The notes below the pieces were generated by a model that made no database searches, had not been told where the DNA came from, and saw nothing but the letters and a program-made list of their open reading frames with translations. A DNA stretch of 64,000 nt. It comes from Frateuria aurantia DSM 6220 (lineage in GTDB: Bacteria > Pseudomonadota > Gammaproteobacteria > Xanthomonadales > Rhodanobacteraceae). Both the position numbers and the translations under genes were made by a program. Shown here piece by piece: positions 8,661 through 19,800 of the stretch. Every line of letters begins with the position of its first letter. The first letter of the stretch is position 1. The DNA is taken from assembly GCF_000242255.2 (NCBI RefSeq), contig NC_017033.1, forward strand, positions 930,001 through 994,000, in the 5' to 3' direction.

Positions 8661-9885
8661 GCTGGGGCTCGCGATCATGGAGATAGGGACTGTGGCCGAG
8701 CAGTTCCGCCTGGGTCTGAAGGCGCGCCTGCGCTTCCCTATGCAGGGCGTGCTGCACGGCCTGACGGAATCCGGGGTGGGGCAGATAATGCCTTGAATGC
8801 GTCAGAGTGGGCATAAAACCGCGGGCCATCTTGTGATGGCGTCCCTGGGCACCGGGTTCGAAACAGGCCAGACCCTCCGTCAGGCAATGCTCGATGCCAC
8901 GGTAATAGCACAGTTCGAAATGCAGATAGCTCAGCGAGCCCCCGGTCGTCGTGTCCGTGGTGGCGGGGGCGTTCACCGGCTCGTCGAAGGCCGCCGGATC
9001 GGCGCCCCAGTAGCGGCCGTACAAGGTCTCGGGTCCCTGCAGAAACAAGGCCATCGCAATGATTTCACCCTGGTGGCGGGCCGTGGCCACCCGTACCTGG
9101 GCGGACAGCGCCTGGCCAAAGCGTTGGAACATGGCCGGCGTCAGTGCTGCGTGGTTGCCCTTTTCATCGAAGGTGTTCCGGTACAGCTCATGCAGTCGTG
9201 ACCATTCGGCGGCACTGAAGGCGGCACCGTCCTGCATCGCGATATCCAGCCCGTAGCCGGCGACCCGGCGGCGCTCCTGACGGATGTTCTTGCGCTTTTT
9301 CGGAGTCAGTGCCGCCAGAAAAGCCTCGAAATCCGCCCAGCCGCGGTGGTGCCAGTGGTATTGCAGGTCGCTGCGGGCCAGCCACTCGGCGGGAAAGGCC
9401 GGCAAGTCCGGCGGGGTCAGGAAATTGGCGTGGAGCGACGAGAGTTGCAGGCGTGCGGTTTCCGCCTGCATGGCCTGTACCAGAGCTTGTCGCAAGGCAT
9501 CGGCATCCTCGCCCTGACCAGCCAGCAGACGCGGTCCGGGTACCGGCGAGTAGGGCACGGCATTCAGCAGTTTGGGGTAGTACTCGCCACCGGCCCGTTC
9601 CCAGGCATCGGCCCAGCTCCAGTCGAACACGAATTCGCCATGCGAATTGCCTTTCAGATACAGCGGCGCGGCGGCCACCAGCTGCTCGCCTCGATAAAGG
9701 CCCAGATGATGCGGCTGCCAGCCCCAGTCATGGCGGATGCAACCGGTCTGTTCGAGTCCGGCCAGAAAGGCGTGATCGAGAAAGGGGTGGGCAGACGGAC
9801 GCAGGCGATTCCAGGACTCGGCGTCGATGGTCTCGAGACGGTCATGGAAACGGGCCTGCAAGGCGGGAAGAACAGCAGATTCCAC
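8602..9885 (-). CDS. GNAT/FemAB-like acyltransferase family protein (DUF482-type)
   Basis: This 427-residue protein resembles the 'peptidogalycan biosynthesis' COG3146 family, a double GNAT-like fold distantly related to FemAB. Typical stretches are EYYPKLLNAVPYSPVPGPRLL, LTPKKRKNIRQERRRV in the middle, and LYGRYWGADP with FEPGAQGRHKMARGF-like sequence near the C-terminus. The family is thought to transfer an acyl or aminoacyl group, but no substrate is established that I know of. The protein is some 40 residues longer than usual; the extra C-terminal tail is low in motif content and is the part that overlaps the start of the metallo-hydrolase gene. Confidence 0.75.
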   Translation of the reverse strand: MESAVLPALQARFHDRLETIDAESWNRLRPSAHPFLDHAFLAGLEQTGCIRHDWGWQPHHLGLYRGEQLVAAAPLYLKGNSHGEFVFDWSWADAWERAGGEYYPKLLNAVPYSPVPGPRLLAGQGEDADALRQALVQAMQAETARLQLSSLHANFLTPPDLPAFPAEWLARSDLQYHWHHRGWADFEAFLAALTPKKRKNIRQERRRVAGYGLDIAMQDGAAFSAAEWSRLHELYRNTFDEKGNHAALTPAMFQRFGQALSAQVRVATARHQGEIIAMALFLQGPETLYGRYWGADPAAFDEPVNAPATTDTTTGGSLSYLHFELCYYRGIEHCLTEGLACFEPGAQGRHHKMARGFMPTLTHSRHYLPHPGFRQAVQHALHREAQARLQTQAELLGHSPYLHDREPQHEPVTSLRHPGPGHLPAAG

Positions 9886-9937
9886 GCAAGCACCTCAAGC
9901 AAGCTGGCCACCGGATCGCTCCGGTGGCCATGGCGGT

Positions 9938-10585
9938 TCAGTGCAGGCGGCCGATCCGGCCCTGCAGTTCGGCGACCAGCGCTTCAGGCTGGCCGTAGTA
10001 GCGCTGGTGATCCAGCTTCAGCCGGCCCTCCTCGGTTTCCAGTATCAGGGTGGGAAAACCGCGGCCGCCGACTTCGGCCATCAGCGCACGCGCCGCCTCG
10101 ACATGATCGACCAGCGGCTGTTCGCGCACCGCTTCGAAGGCCTCGGCCCAGGCGGCGGCCGGCAGGCCGATCTGTTCGGCCAGTTCGGCCAGGATCTCTT
10201 CCGAGGCCACCCGCAGTCCACGCTGGTAATGCGCCTGCTGGATCGCCTGCAGCATCGGCAGGGCCTGGGCCGGGTCGATGCGTTCCGCGGCCAGGGTCGC
10301 CACGATGGGGGGCAGCGAATACAGCACCGTGCCTTCTTCGGCCAGCAGACCTTCACGGTAGGGCGCGCCGAAGACCTGGCCGGTCAGCTCGGCGATGCGC
10401 TGGTCGGCCTCGTGGATCTTGGTGGCCAGCTCGCCATCCAGCGGCACCGGTTCGGCGAACAGTGCTCCGGCGTGCAACTGCAGGGGCAGTCGCGCGCCGA
10501 AGGCCTGTCGCACGGCATCGATCAAGGGTCCGGCGGCATAGCACCAGCCGCACAGCGGGTCATGGATGTAGTGCAGACGGGCCAT
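9938..10585 (-). CDS. DsbA-family thiol oxidoreductase (FrnE-like, cytoplasmic)
   Basis: A 215-residue thioredoxin-fold protein with an all-helical insertion. The active site is C12-G-W-C15 within HDPLCGWCYAAGPL, and the cis-Pro loop is GGRGFPTLIL. No signal peptide is present, so it acts in the cytoplasm, unlike periplasmic DsbA. It follows trxB by only 3 bp on the same strand, so the two are almost certainly co-transcribed. A TrxB-linked reductase or isomerase role is attractive but unproven. FrnE relatives take part in polyketide modification and in oxidative-stress resistance. Confidence 0.85.
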   Translation of the reverse strand: MARLHYIHDPLCGWCYAAGPLIDAVRQAFGARLPLQLHAGALFAEPVPLDGELATKIHEADQRIAELTGQVFGAPYREGLLAEEGTVLYSLPPIVATLAAERIDPAQALPMLQAIQQAHYQRGLRVASEEILAELAEQIGLPAAAWAEAFEAVREQPLVDHVEAARALMAEVGGRGFPTLILETEEGRLKLDHQRYYGQPEALVAELQGRIGRLH

Positions 10586-10588
10586 GGG

Positions 10589-11605
<1,017 letters not shown>

Positions 11606-11828
11606 TCAGGTGCTTGCTTGCTGTAGTTTCCCGAAGAACGCCACATGCAGGCCCGACTGCCCCAAGATGGGGGAGCCAGATGCAGGTTGCAAGGCATGGC
11701 CCGGGCGATTTCCGGAGAAGCCCGGGGCGTCAGGGTCGGTGGCGGCGATCGCGCGGAGCGTGTCGGCATGCCTGCAATGGCATGGTGCAACCCGATGGAC
11801 AGACGAATCTAAAGGATGACGGTATAAC

Positions 11829-14192
11829 GTGGCGCGTACGGATCAAGACAAGGCAAAAACCCGCAGGCCCACGCCGGTACCCAAGGCGCCTGTGCCGCGT
11901 TGGCCGGCGCTGAGTGACGAATTGAAACGGCGCCTGCGCGAGGCCGGAGCGATCCTGCTGATTCCGCTGGCGCTGTATCTGCTGATGTGCCTGTTCAGCT
12001 ACAACGACCAGGATCCCAGTTGGGGACATGCCGGCAATGCCCATGTGGCGGTGAATTTCGGCGGTGCCCTGGGCGCCAATATCGCCAATCTGCTGCGTTA
12101 CATTTTCGGTCTGGTGGCTTATGCCTTTCCGGTGATCCTGCTGGTGCTGGGCGCGCAGGTGCTGCGCCATCGCGGTGTGCGTACTGTGCAGCCGTGGGAG
12201 CCCTCGCTGCGGCTGATCGGCCTGGTGTTCTTCTTCATCACCCTGCCGTCGTTGCTGACCCTGACCATGAGCCATCTCAGGATTCTGCCGGAAGGCGCCG
12301 GCGGCATCATCGGTCACTGGGTGGGCAGCGTCCTGCTGCGCGAGCTGGGAGGCAAGGGTGCCCCCCTGCTGCTGCTGGCGATTTTCCTGGTGGCGATCAC
12401 CTTGGCTACCGGCCTGTCCTGGTTCAAGGTGATGGACAGTCTGGGCCGTGGCGTGTTGCGGATCTTCAGCTGGTTCGAAGGCAAACTGCGCGAGGCGCCG
12501 GAAAAGCTGGCGGCGCGCCAGTCGCGCGATGAACGCGAGCAGGTGGTCAAGGTCGAGTCGCAGAAGCTGGCCAAGCGCGAGCCGGTGCGCATCGAGGCGC
12601 CGCCGGCACCGGTGGTCCGCAGCGAACGGGCCAAGGTCGAGAACCAGATCCCGCTGTTCACGGCCGGTGCGGCACCAGGCAGTCTGCCGCCGCTGTCACT
12701 GCTGGACGAGGCGCCTGAGCAGGGCCCGGGCTATTCCGAGGAAACCCTGGAAGTGCTCTCGCGGCAGGTCGAGCTGAAGCTGCGCGACTTCAAGATCGAG
12801 GTCAAAGTGGTCGGGGTCTATCCCGGCCCGGTGATTACCCGGTTCGAGCTGGAGCCGGCCGCCGGCATCCGCGGCAGCCAGGTTTCCAGCCTGGACAAGG
12901 ACATCGCCCGCGGCCTGTCGGTGGTCAGCGTGCGCGTGGTCGACGTGATTCCCGGCAAGAACGTGATCGGTCTGGAAATCCCCAATGCGAGGAAGCAGAT
13001 CGTGTATCTGTCCGAAATCCTGCGCTCGGACAAGTACGATCAGCTGAAGTCGCCCCTGGCGCTGGCGCTGGGCAAAGACATTGCCGGGCGTCCGGCAGTG
13101 GCCGATCTGGCCAAGATGCCGCATCTGCTGGTAGCCGGCACCACCGGCTCGGGCAAGTCGGTAGCCGTCAACGCGATGGTGCTGAGCCTGCTCTACAAGT
13201 CCAGCCCGAAAGACGTGCGGATGATCATGATCGACCCGAAGATGCTGGAGCTCTCGGTCTACGAGGGCATTCCGCATCTGCTGGCGCCGGTGGTCACCGA
13301 CATGAAGGAGGCCGCCAATGCCCTGCGCTGGTGCGTGGCCGAGATGGAGCGTCGCTACAAGCTGATGGCGGCCGTGGGCGTGCGCAATCTGGCCGGTTTC
13401 AACAAGAAGGTGAAAGAGGCTGACGACAAGGGCCAGCCGCTGCTGGACCCGCTGTTCCGGCCCAATCCCGAGCAGCCCAGCGTGGTCGCCGAGCCTTTGC
13501 AGCCGTTGCCTTACATCGTGGTCATCATCGATGAATTCGCCGACATGATGATGATCGTCGGCAAGAAGGTCGAAGAGCTGATCGCGCGGCTGGCACAGAA
13601 GGCGCGCGCTGCCGGCGTGCATCTGGTGCTGGCGACCCAGCGTCCGTCGGTGGATGTGATCACCGGTCTGATCAAGGCGAACATCCCGACCCGCATCGCC
13701 TTCCAGGTGTCCTCCAAGATCGACTCGCGCACGATTCTGGACCAGTCCGGGGCCGAGACCCTGCTGGGGCATGGCGACATGCTCTATCTGCCGCCGGGCA
13801 CGGCCAGCCCGGATCGCGTCCACGGGGCCTTCGTCGACGATCACGAAGTGCATCACGTGGTCGACTGGCTGAAGGCCCAGGGCGAGCCCGACTATATTCC
13901 CGGCGTGCTGGAGGAAGTGCAGGCCACCGCCGACGGCAAGTTCATCAACGACTCCGGCCTGCCGCAGTCCGAGGATGACACCGTCGATGGCGAGGCGGTG
14001 CTGTATGACAAGGCGGTGCGGATCGTCACCGAAAGCCGTCGCGCCTCGATTTCGGGGGTCCAGCGGCATCTGCGGATCGGCTACAACCGGGCCGCCCGCC
14101 TGATCGAGCAGATGGAGCAGGAAGGCGTGGTCAGCGCGCCCCAGCACAACGGCAACCGCGAGGTGCTGGCGCCGCCGCCGCCGCGATCCTGA
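11829..14192 (+). CDS. ftsK: DNA translocase FtsK, first copy (canonical 787-aa form)
   Basis: FtsK pumps chromosome ends through the division septum and activates XerCD recombination at dif. This copy has an N-terminal domain with about four membrane segments (about 30-205), a short charged linker, and the motor. Motor features are Walker A GTTGSGKS at 437-444, Walker B with V-V-I-I-D-E-F-A-D, and [13 protein letters not shown] gamma winged helix with RASISGVQR lies near 735-785. The start is GTG at 11829; the only Shine-Dalgarno-like sequence (AAAGGA) is rather far upstream. Length and order match Xanthomonas FtsK, so I take this as the ancestral copy. A second paralogue lies 2.7 kb downstream. 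Confidence 0.95.
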   Translation: MARTDQDKAKTRRPTPVPKAPVPRWPALSDELKRRLREAGAILLIPLALYLLMCLFSYNDQDPSWGHAGNAHVAVNFGGALGANIANLLRYIFGLVAYAFPVILLVLGAQVLRHRGVRTVQPWEPSLRLIGLVFFFITLPSLLTLTMSHLRILPEGAGGIIGHWVGSVLLRELGGKGAPLLLLAIFLVAITLATGLSWFKVMDSLGRGVLRIFSWFEGKLREAPEKLAARQSRDEREQVVKVESQKLAKREPVRIEAPPAPVVRSERAKVENQIPLFTAGAAPGSLPPLSLLDEAPEQGPGYSEETLEVLSRQVELKLRDFKIEVKVVGVYPGPVITRFELEPAAGIRGSQVSSLDKDIARGLSVVSVRVVDVIPGKNVIGLEIPNARKQIVYLSEILRSDKYDQLKSPLALALGKDIAGRPAVADLAKMPHLLVAGTTGSGKSVAVNAMVLSLLYKSSPKDVRMIMIDPKMLELSVYEGIPHLLAPVVTDMKEAANALRWCVAEMERRYKLMAAVGVRNLAGFNKKVKEADDKGQPLLDPLFRPNPEQPSVVAEPLQPLPYIVVIIDEFADMMMIVGKKVEELIARLAQKARAAGVHLVLATQRPSVDVITGLIKANIPTRIAFQVSSKIDSRTILDQSGAETLLGHGDMLYLPPGTASPDRVHGAFVDDHEVHHVVDWLKAQGEPDYIPGVLEEVQATADGKFINDSGLPQSEDDTVDGEAVLYDKAVRIVTESRRASISGVQRHLRIGYNRAARLIEQMEQEGVVSAPQHNGNREVLAPPPPRS

Positions 14193-14240
14193 GTCGCGGC
14201 GCCACTTGCGACATCGCCGTTGCGGGCTTAAGGTCCGCGC

Positions 14241-14714
14241 ATGGCCAAGCAGACAATGGCCACCCGGGCTCTGGACGCGCTCGGCGTGGCATACGAAGTG
14301 GTTCTCTACGATTACGATCCGGCGGCATCCGAGCGAGGCCTGCAGGCCGCCGCGGCGCTGGCACTGGATCCCTCGCGGGTGTTCAAGACCTTGCTGGCCA
14401 AGGTCGATGCGCATCCGGTGGTGGTGGCCATTCCGGTGGCCGCCCAGCTCAGTCTGAAAAAACTGGCCCAGCAGCAGGGCGGCAAGTCGGCCTCGATGCT
14501 GGCGCCGGCCGATGCCGAACGTCTGACCGGCTACAAGGTCGGTGGCATCAGTCCGTTCGGTCAACGCAAGCGCTCGCCCTTTGTGCTGGATGCCAGCGCC
14601 GAGGCTGGCGATTGGCTGGTGATCAACGGAGGCCAGCGCGGAATGCTGCTGCGACTGGCACCGGCGGATGTGATCCGCGCTGCCGATGCTCAGCTGGCCG
14701 ATATTCTGGCCTGA
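14241..14714 (+). CDS. ybaK: Cys-tRNA(Pro)/Cys-tRNA(Cys) deacylase YbaK
   Basis: YbaK hydrolyses Cys-tRNA(Pro) formed by misacylating prolyl-tRNA synthetase and so protects translation fidelity. The 157 residues carry the INS/YbaK fold: RVFKTLLAKVD (with the conserved Lys), VAIPVAAQLSLKKLA, and YKVGGISPFGQRKR, the signature glycine-rich loop. The start at 14241 opens directly into the family N-terminus MAKQTMATRALDALGV. It sits between ftsK and lolA, an unusual position, and is followed closely by the DUF4186 gene. Confidence 0.93.
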   Translation: MAKQTMATRALDALGVAYEVVLYDYDPAASERGLQAAAALALDPSRVFKTLLAKVDAHPVVVAIPVAAQLSLKKLAQQQGGKSASMLAPADAERLTGYKVGGISPFGQRKRSPFVLDASAEAGDWLVINGGQRGMLLRLAPADVIRAADAQLADILA

Positions 14715-14718
14715 AATC

Positions 14719-15120
14719 GTGCAGTCAGCCTTGCCCGCCGTAGACGAAGCCTGCTGGCGCCGGCTGCGCGCCGCGCGCTTCAGGGCCGGCTTCCGTCTTG
14801 ATGCCGAGGATCAGGCCTATCTGCAGCACAAGGGCCTGGAGCGGGTGCTGGAGCATGCCGCCGATTTCATCGGCCGCCGCCTGGCTCCGGCGCAGCCGTT
14901 GCGTGACGGCAAGCAGACGCCATGGCGTGGCCATCCGGTGTTTGTCGCCCAGCATGCCACGGCCAGCTGTTGTCGCGGCTGTATCGCCAAGTGGCATGGG
15001 TTCGAGGCGGGACGCCCGCTGGACAGCCGGCAGCAGGCCTATCTGCTGGCCCTGATCCGCCGCTGGCTGGTCGAAGTGGAGGCTGCCGGAGAGGCGGCCC
15101 AGGCCGATCTGTTCGGTTAA
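14719..15120 (+). CDS. DUF4186 family protein
   Basis: A conserved 133-residue protein of unknown function. The family core is unmistakable: a helix with YLQHKGLERVLEHAADFI, then DGKQTPWRGHPVFVAQHATA, then the Cys-rich S-C-C-R-G-C-I-x-K-W-H-G motif. The closely spaced Cys and His suggest a metal site. I chose a GTG at 14719, four bases after the ybaK stop. An ATG at 14686 would overlap ybaK by 29 bp and adds 11 residues that do not look like the family. Translation is probably coupled to ybaK. Confidence 0.8.
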   Translation: MQSALPAVDEACWRRLRAARFRAGFRLDAEDQAYLQHKGLERVLEHAADFIGRRLAPAQPLRDGKQTPWRGHPVFVAQHATASCCRGCIAKWHGFEAGRPLDSRQQAYLLALIRRWLVEVEAAGEAAQADLFG

Positions 15121-15177
15121 GCCGTGAATGCGCATACTGACGGTTTCCAGTACATCCGATCAAAGAGTATTGCACGC

Positions 15178-15834
15178 ATGCGACGACTGCCGGCCTTCTT
15201 CTACGCCCTGATTCTGCTGCCGCTTCCGGCGCTGGCCCAAAACCAGAGTGCACGCGCTCAGCTGGACACCTTCGGTCATGACCTGCATGCGCTGACGGCC
15301 CGTTTCGACCAGACTCTGGACAGCGGCAATGGCCAGCCGCCGCAGCCCAGCCACGGCACGCTGGCGCTGGAAGCGCCGCGCCAGTTCCGTTGGGATACCC
15401 TGGGACCTTACCAGCAGAACATCGTTGCCGATGGCAGCCGGGTCTGGCTGTACGATCCCGAGCTGCAGCAGGTCACGGTCAAGCGCCAGGACAGTGCCGA
15501 AGCCCACAGCCCGCTGACAGTGCTGACCGATCTGCGCCAGCTGGATCATGAGTTCCATGTCAGCGAGCAAGGCAGCAAGGGTGGACTGGCCTGGCTGCGC
15601 CTCACCTCGACCGCCGCCAATTCGGCCTTCGACCATGTCGATCTGGGCTTCAGTGGCGGCGTGCTGCAGCAGATGAGCTTTCGCGACCAGCTGGGCGCTG
15701 TGACCGACATCCATTTCAGCCACTGGCAGCGCAATCCCAAGCTGAAGCCCGACAGCTTCAAGTTCGTCGTACCCAAGGGCGCGGATGTCGTCGGTGATGT
15801 TCCGGATATCCAGGTCAGGCCGCTGCAGGAATAA
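15178..15834 (+). CDS. lolA: Outer-membrane lipoprotein carrier protein LolA
   Basis: LolA is the periplasmic chaperone that carries lipoproteins from LolCDE to LolB. The ATG at 15178 gives 218 residues with a signal peptide (MRR, then a hydrophobic core, cleavage after PALA near residue 20). The in-frame GTG at 15124 would add 18 residues in front of the signal and is rejected. Family features are LTARFDQTL, PRQFRWDTLGPYQQNIVADG and WLYDPELQQVTV. The ftsK-lolA order is conserved in gammaproteobacteria, but here two genes intervene, and rarA, which usually follows lolA, is absent. Confidence 0.94.
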   Translation: MRRLPAFFYALILLPLPALAQNQSARAQLDTFGHDLHALTARFDQTLDSGNGQPPQPSHGTLALEAPRQFRWDTLGPYQQNIVADGSRVWLYDPELQQVTVKRQDSAEAHSPLTVLTDLRQLDHEFHVSEQGSKGGLAWLRLTSTAANSAFDHVDLGFSGGVLQQMSFRDQLGAVTDIHFSHWQRNPKLKPDSFKFVVPKGADVVGDVPDIQVRPLQE

Positions 15835-15837
15835 GTC

Positions 15838-15876
15838 CGTCCAGCCTCCGGGCCGCAACGGCCCGGAGGCTGGACG
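15838..15876. terminator. Perfect 17-bp hairpin between convergent genes (bidirectional terminator-like)
   Basis: The left arm at 15838-15854 and the right arm at 15860-15876 are exact reverse complements over 17 bp with a GCAAC loop. It lies between the lolA stop and the stop of the convergent nitroreductase. There is no U-tract on either side, so it may act as an RNA 3'-end stabiliser or with Rho, not as a classical intrinsic terminator. Confidence 0.6.
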
Positions 15877-15886
15877 CAAGTCGATC

Positions 15887-16702
15887 TCAGCGCAGCGGAA
15901 AATCCATGGCGGCCAGTGCTTCGCGCAGCCGGTCACGGCCGGTGAGGGCGGCGCCGTCGGCCATCCGTGCCACCGCCTGCTGCGACCAGGGCGGCGTTTC
16001 GCGGCCCTGGGCCTGCTGGAACGCGGTCGCTCGTTGTTCGTATTCGGCGATGCCGGCCGCCTCGTCCGCGATCGCATAGGTCTCGTGGTGCAGCACCACC
16101 GGGGGCGACAGCCGGGGCTTGATCTCGGCGGCCGCCTCCGGATCGGGATGACCGACGCACATGCCGAAAACCACTGCTGCGCCCGGCGGCAGGTCCAGGA
16201 CCCGGGCGACGGCTTCCGGCTGATTGCGCATGCCGCCGATATAGACCAGCCCCAGGCCTTCGCTTTCCAGCGATACGGCCGCATTCTGGGCGGCCAGCGC
16301 GGCGTCGATGCTGGCCAGCACAAAGCCTTCCAGATATTCCCGCCCTTCGGTGGGCTGCTGCAGCGCTTCGCCTATCCGTTTCAGCCGGGACAGGTCGGCA
16401 ACCCACATCAGCAACAGGGGCGCGTCACGAACGTGGCGCTGATGACCGGCGAGCCGTGCCAGTTCCAGCTTGCGCTCCGGATCGCGGACGGCAACCACGC
16501 TCCACAGTTGCAGATTGGACGAGGTGGACGCGGACTGGGCGGCGGCCACTGCGCGCAACAGGCTGTCGTCGCTGACGGGGCGGTCCAGATACTGGCGTAC
16601 CGACCGATGCTGCAACAAACCGGCCAGCGTCGGCGTGATGTCGAGCGGGGCGGTGGTGCCGTAGCGATGCAGCCAGGCCTCAGCAGCGGAATTCATAGGC
16701 AC
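15887..16702 (-). CDS. NfsA/NfrA-type FMN-dependent NADPH nitroreductase
   Basis: A 271-residue flavin reductase of the NfsA/FRP subgroup. Diagnostic segments are LLQHRSVRQYLDRPVSDDSLL (FMN phosphate contacts by R-S-V-R), AQSASTSSNLQLWSVV, and VYIGGMRNQPEAVA with the downstream VFGMCVGHPD. The C-terminal arm typical of FRP/NfsA dimers is present (about 215-271). Such enzymes reduce nitro-compounds, quinones or free flavin with NADPH; the physiological substrate is unknown. An alternative start two codons in (16696) is equally likely. It is convergent with lolA and divergent from the second ftsK. Confidence 0.88.
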   Translation of the reverse strand: MPMNSAAEAWLHRYGTTAPLDITPTLAGLLQHRSVRQYLDRPVSDDSLLRAVAAAQSASTSSNLQLWSVVAVRDPERKLELARLAGHQRHVRDAPLLLMWVADLSRLKRIGEALQQPTEGREYLEGFVLASIDAALAAQNAAVSLESEGLGLVYIGGMRNQPEAVARVLDLPPGAAVVFGMCVGHPDPEAAAEIKPRLSPPVVLHHETYAIADEAAGIAEYEQRATAFQQAQGRETPPWSQQAVARMADGAALTGRDRLREALAAMDFPLR

Positions 16703-16882
16703 AGGTCCTTGGTGGGGAGGGACTCGATGCTAACAGGCAGGCAGCCGCAGCAGCAGCCGTGGCCGCGGCGGATAAGGTCCAAGGCAAGGAATCCGGTGGA
16801 TTTTTGTCGTGTTCGCAGCCAGTTGGCCGACGTTTGGATGACGGCCATGTGGCTTCGGCGCTAACATGGTGTTTTTCAAGCG

Positions 16883-19800
16883 TTGAACCTTCCGAATTCC
16901 CGCATGCTCATTTACGTCTTCGGCGCCTTCGGGTTGTCCACTCTGTGGTTTCTGCCCTTGCTGTGGCGGCTGCTCAAGTCCTTGTTGCATCGTGATGTCG
17001 AACAACTGACCGCACCGCATGGGCCGGCCAGATTCTGGAGCGGTGCCCTGGCGGTGCTGCTGTCCAGCACGGCACTGGAAGGCTTGCTGGTATGGAGCGT
17101 TACCCGGGATCCGGCCTCCGGTGCCGCGGTGACCCGCTGGCTGGGACAAGGCTTGAGCCAGCATCTGGGCGCGGGTATCAGCATGGTGCTGATGCTGGCG
17201 ATCCTGCTGGTGGCCCTGCCTTCGTATCTGGGTTTTTCCTGGCAGGATATGCGCCGGCTGGCAGGGCAGAATCCGCTGGACTGGGTGCTTGCCGCCGGTG
17301 AGGCGATCCGGCGGGGCGTTGTCGACCTCATGGACCGGGTACCGGGCATGGGGCGTGGCGCGCGCCGCACTGTGCGCAAGCGCGCCAGCCAGCGCCGGCA
17401 GGACAAGGACGCACGGGCCCGGCAGCGTGGCCGCAAGGGCAAGCTGCCGGCCAAGCCATCGAAAGCGGCGCCTGTCGCTGGCGTGCGTGCCAGCGCGGAG
17501 ATGGCCGCGCCGGACCTGACGCCCAGGCCTCAGGTACAGTCGGCCGAGCCGATGATCAGCCAGCCTTGGCTGACGCCCAGGCGGGATATGGCGCCCAGAC
17601 CGTCGCGAGGCGGCGACGACGTCTCCTGGCCGGGCGACACCCTGTCCACGGTGCCGGCGCGCAAGGAGTCGCCGGCCAAGGCGGCTCCTGCTGCCGAGGC
17701 AGTGTCGCTGGCCGAACGCCCCTCGCGTGGCGAAAAGGGTCGCCGTCGCATGCCCCAGATTCCCACCGAGGTGCGGCCGGCCGATGAGGTCTTCCGTGCC
17801 CGCGGACGCGCGCCCGATCCGATTGCCGCCTGGCTGGACAAGCCGCTGCCGGAACGCACGGCCTTGCAGCCCCGACATGCCTCCACCCAGCGCAGCCGCG
17901 TGGCGAAGTCCTCGTCAGGTCAGGATCCAGCTTCGCTGGCGACAGGTCGTGCGCCGGTCGCGCCTGCCGCGGCGGGCGCCAGCGAGCGGATCTACGAAGA
18001 GGCCTTGCAACGCTTCCAGTCGCAGAGCCTGGATCAGTCAGTTGCAAGGTCCGCACCCTCGGCAGAGGAGGGCATCCCTGCGCCGACTCCGGCTATGGCG
18101 GAGGCTGTTGCAGGCCCGGCAGCCGTGACGACGCTGGCATCCGGGGTGGTCAGGACGGCATCTGCCGAGCCTGCCGGGATCTTGCAGAGCGCGACCAGAG
18201 CGGCGGAGGCGCCTGCCGGCGCCGCTGCCCCGCCAGAGCCGGTTTCGTCTGCCGAAGCAGTTCCCTTGGATACGGCTGCGTTGCCTGTCAGTGAGCCCCC
18301 TGTGGCCGCGACTCCGGTGCGGCCATTGCCAACCATTGAAGCCACCATCGCACAGCGCGCTGGTGAAAACCTCGGTGTGGCAGCACCCGTCTCCAGCGAG
18401 GTGCCGCCGGTCGCCGACACGTCTTCGGATACGGACGTTGCCGTCGGGAGCTCGATCGCCTCTGCTGCCTCCAGCGCCGGAATCACGCCGGTGACGGGGC
18501 CCGGCATGGTCCGTGAGACGGAGGCGGCATCCATGGCGGGGATCACCGTCGATGCTCTGGTCCCGCCCTCGGCAGCACCCTCGGTGGCGATACCCGTCCC
18601 AGGGCTTTCGGCGGCGGCTTCACCCTACCCAGAGGGCAAGGCGACCACGCCGCCGCCGACAGTGGCGGCACCGATGGGGGCCATTGAGCCGCCTTTCGTG
18701 ATCGGCGGGTCGACTCCCGTTGCGGCAGACATCAGCCGCTCCATGCCCGCCGATGCCGTGGTTGAGCCGCCGATGGACAAGTCTTTGGTGAGTGCCATGC
18801 CGCCGGCACCGGATGCGGCCGCGACCATGGATTTGCCGCCGGCCATGGCCTCGTTCCCCGTGGAATCGGAGATATTGTCATCCGTCACTGTGGCGACGGT
18901 GGCCGTGCCGGCACAGATCGACGCTGCCGGCTCGGCAAGTCTGGTGACTGCGGCGGCATCGTCATTGCTGGCGCAGGACGGCGTAATGCCTGCCTCGGCA
19001 CTGCAGCTGGCCGCCGAGTCGGTCGCGATGCCGGTCAGTACCGCTTCCACCGAAGCAGCGAGTCCGCTCCATGAGGCGGTTGCCGAGCCCGTCGGGCCCC
19101 GTCACGAAGCGGACTCCGTGATCGTGGATCACGATCAGCTTCACCAGCATGACAGCGGTCCGACGCTGGACGCCGAGCCGGGCAGCCAGGCTCTCTTGCT
19201 GCCCCATCCGCCCATCCGAAAGGCGACCGCGCCGTTGCCGCCGCTGGATCTGCTGTCCGAACCGCCGGCCGAGACTCTGGCGGTGGACGAGGAGCAACTG
19301 ACCGAAACCGGTGCCTTGATCGAGCAGCGCCTGCGCGAATTCAAGGTGCCGGTCAGCGTGGTCGGCGCCGGCGCCGGCCCGGTGATCACCCGTTTCGAGG
19401 TGGAGCCGGCCGTCGGCGTGCGCGGCAACCAGGTGGTGGCCTTGATGAAGGATCTGGCCCGTGGTCTGGGGCGGACCTCGATCCGGGTGGTGGAAACCAT
19501 TCCCGGCAAGACCTGCATGGGGCTGGAGCTGCCCAATGAGCAGCGCCAGATGATTGCCTTGCGCGAGATTCTGGATTCGGCCGAATACCGTGATTCCGAT
19601 TCGCTGCTGACCCTGGCCATGGGCAAGGGCATCACCGGCGAGCCGGTGGTGGCCGACCTGGCCAAGGCCCCGCATATGCTGGTGGCCGGCACCACCGGCT
19701 CGGGCAAGTCGGTGGCGGTCAATGCCATGATCCTGTCGATGCTGTACAAGGCCACGCCGGAGCAGGTGCGGCTGATCATGATCGACCCGAAGATGCTGGA

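Noticed and set aside
18000-19200. Possible tandem repeats within the FtsK2 linker
   Set aside because: The sequence is low-complexity and Ala/Pro/Val-rich, but I could not find a unit that recurs with a fixed period.
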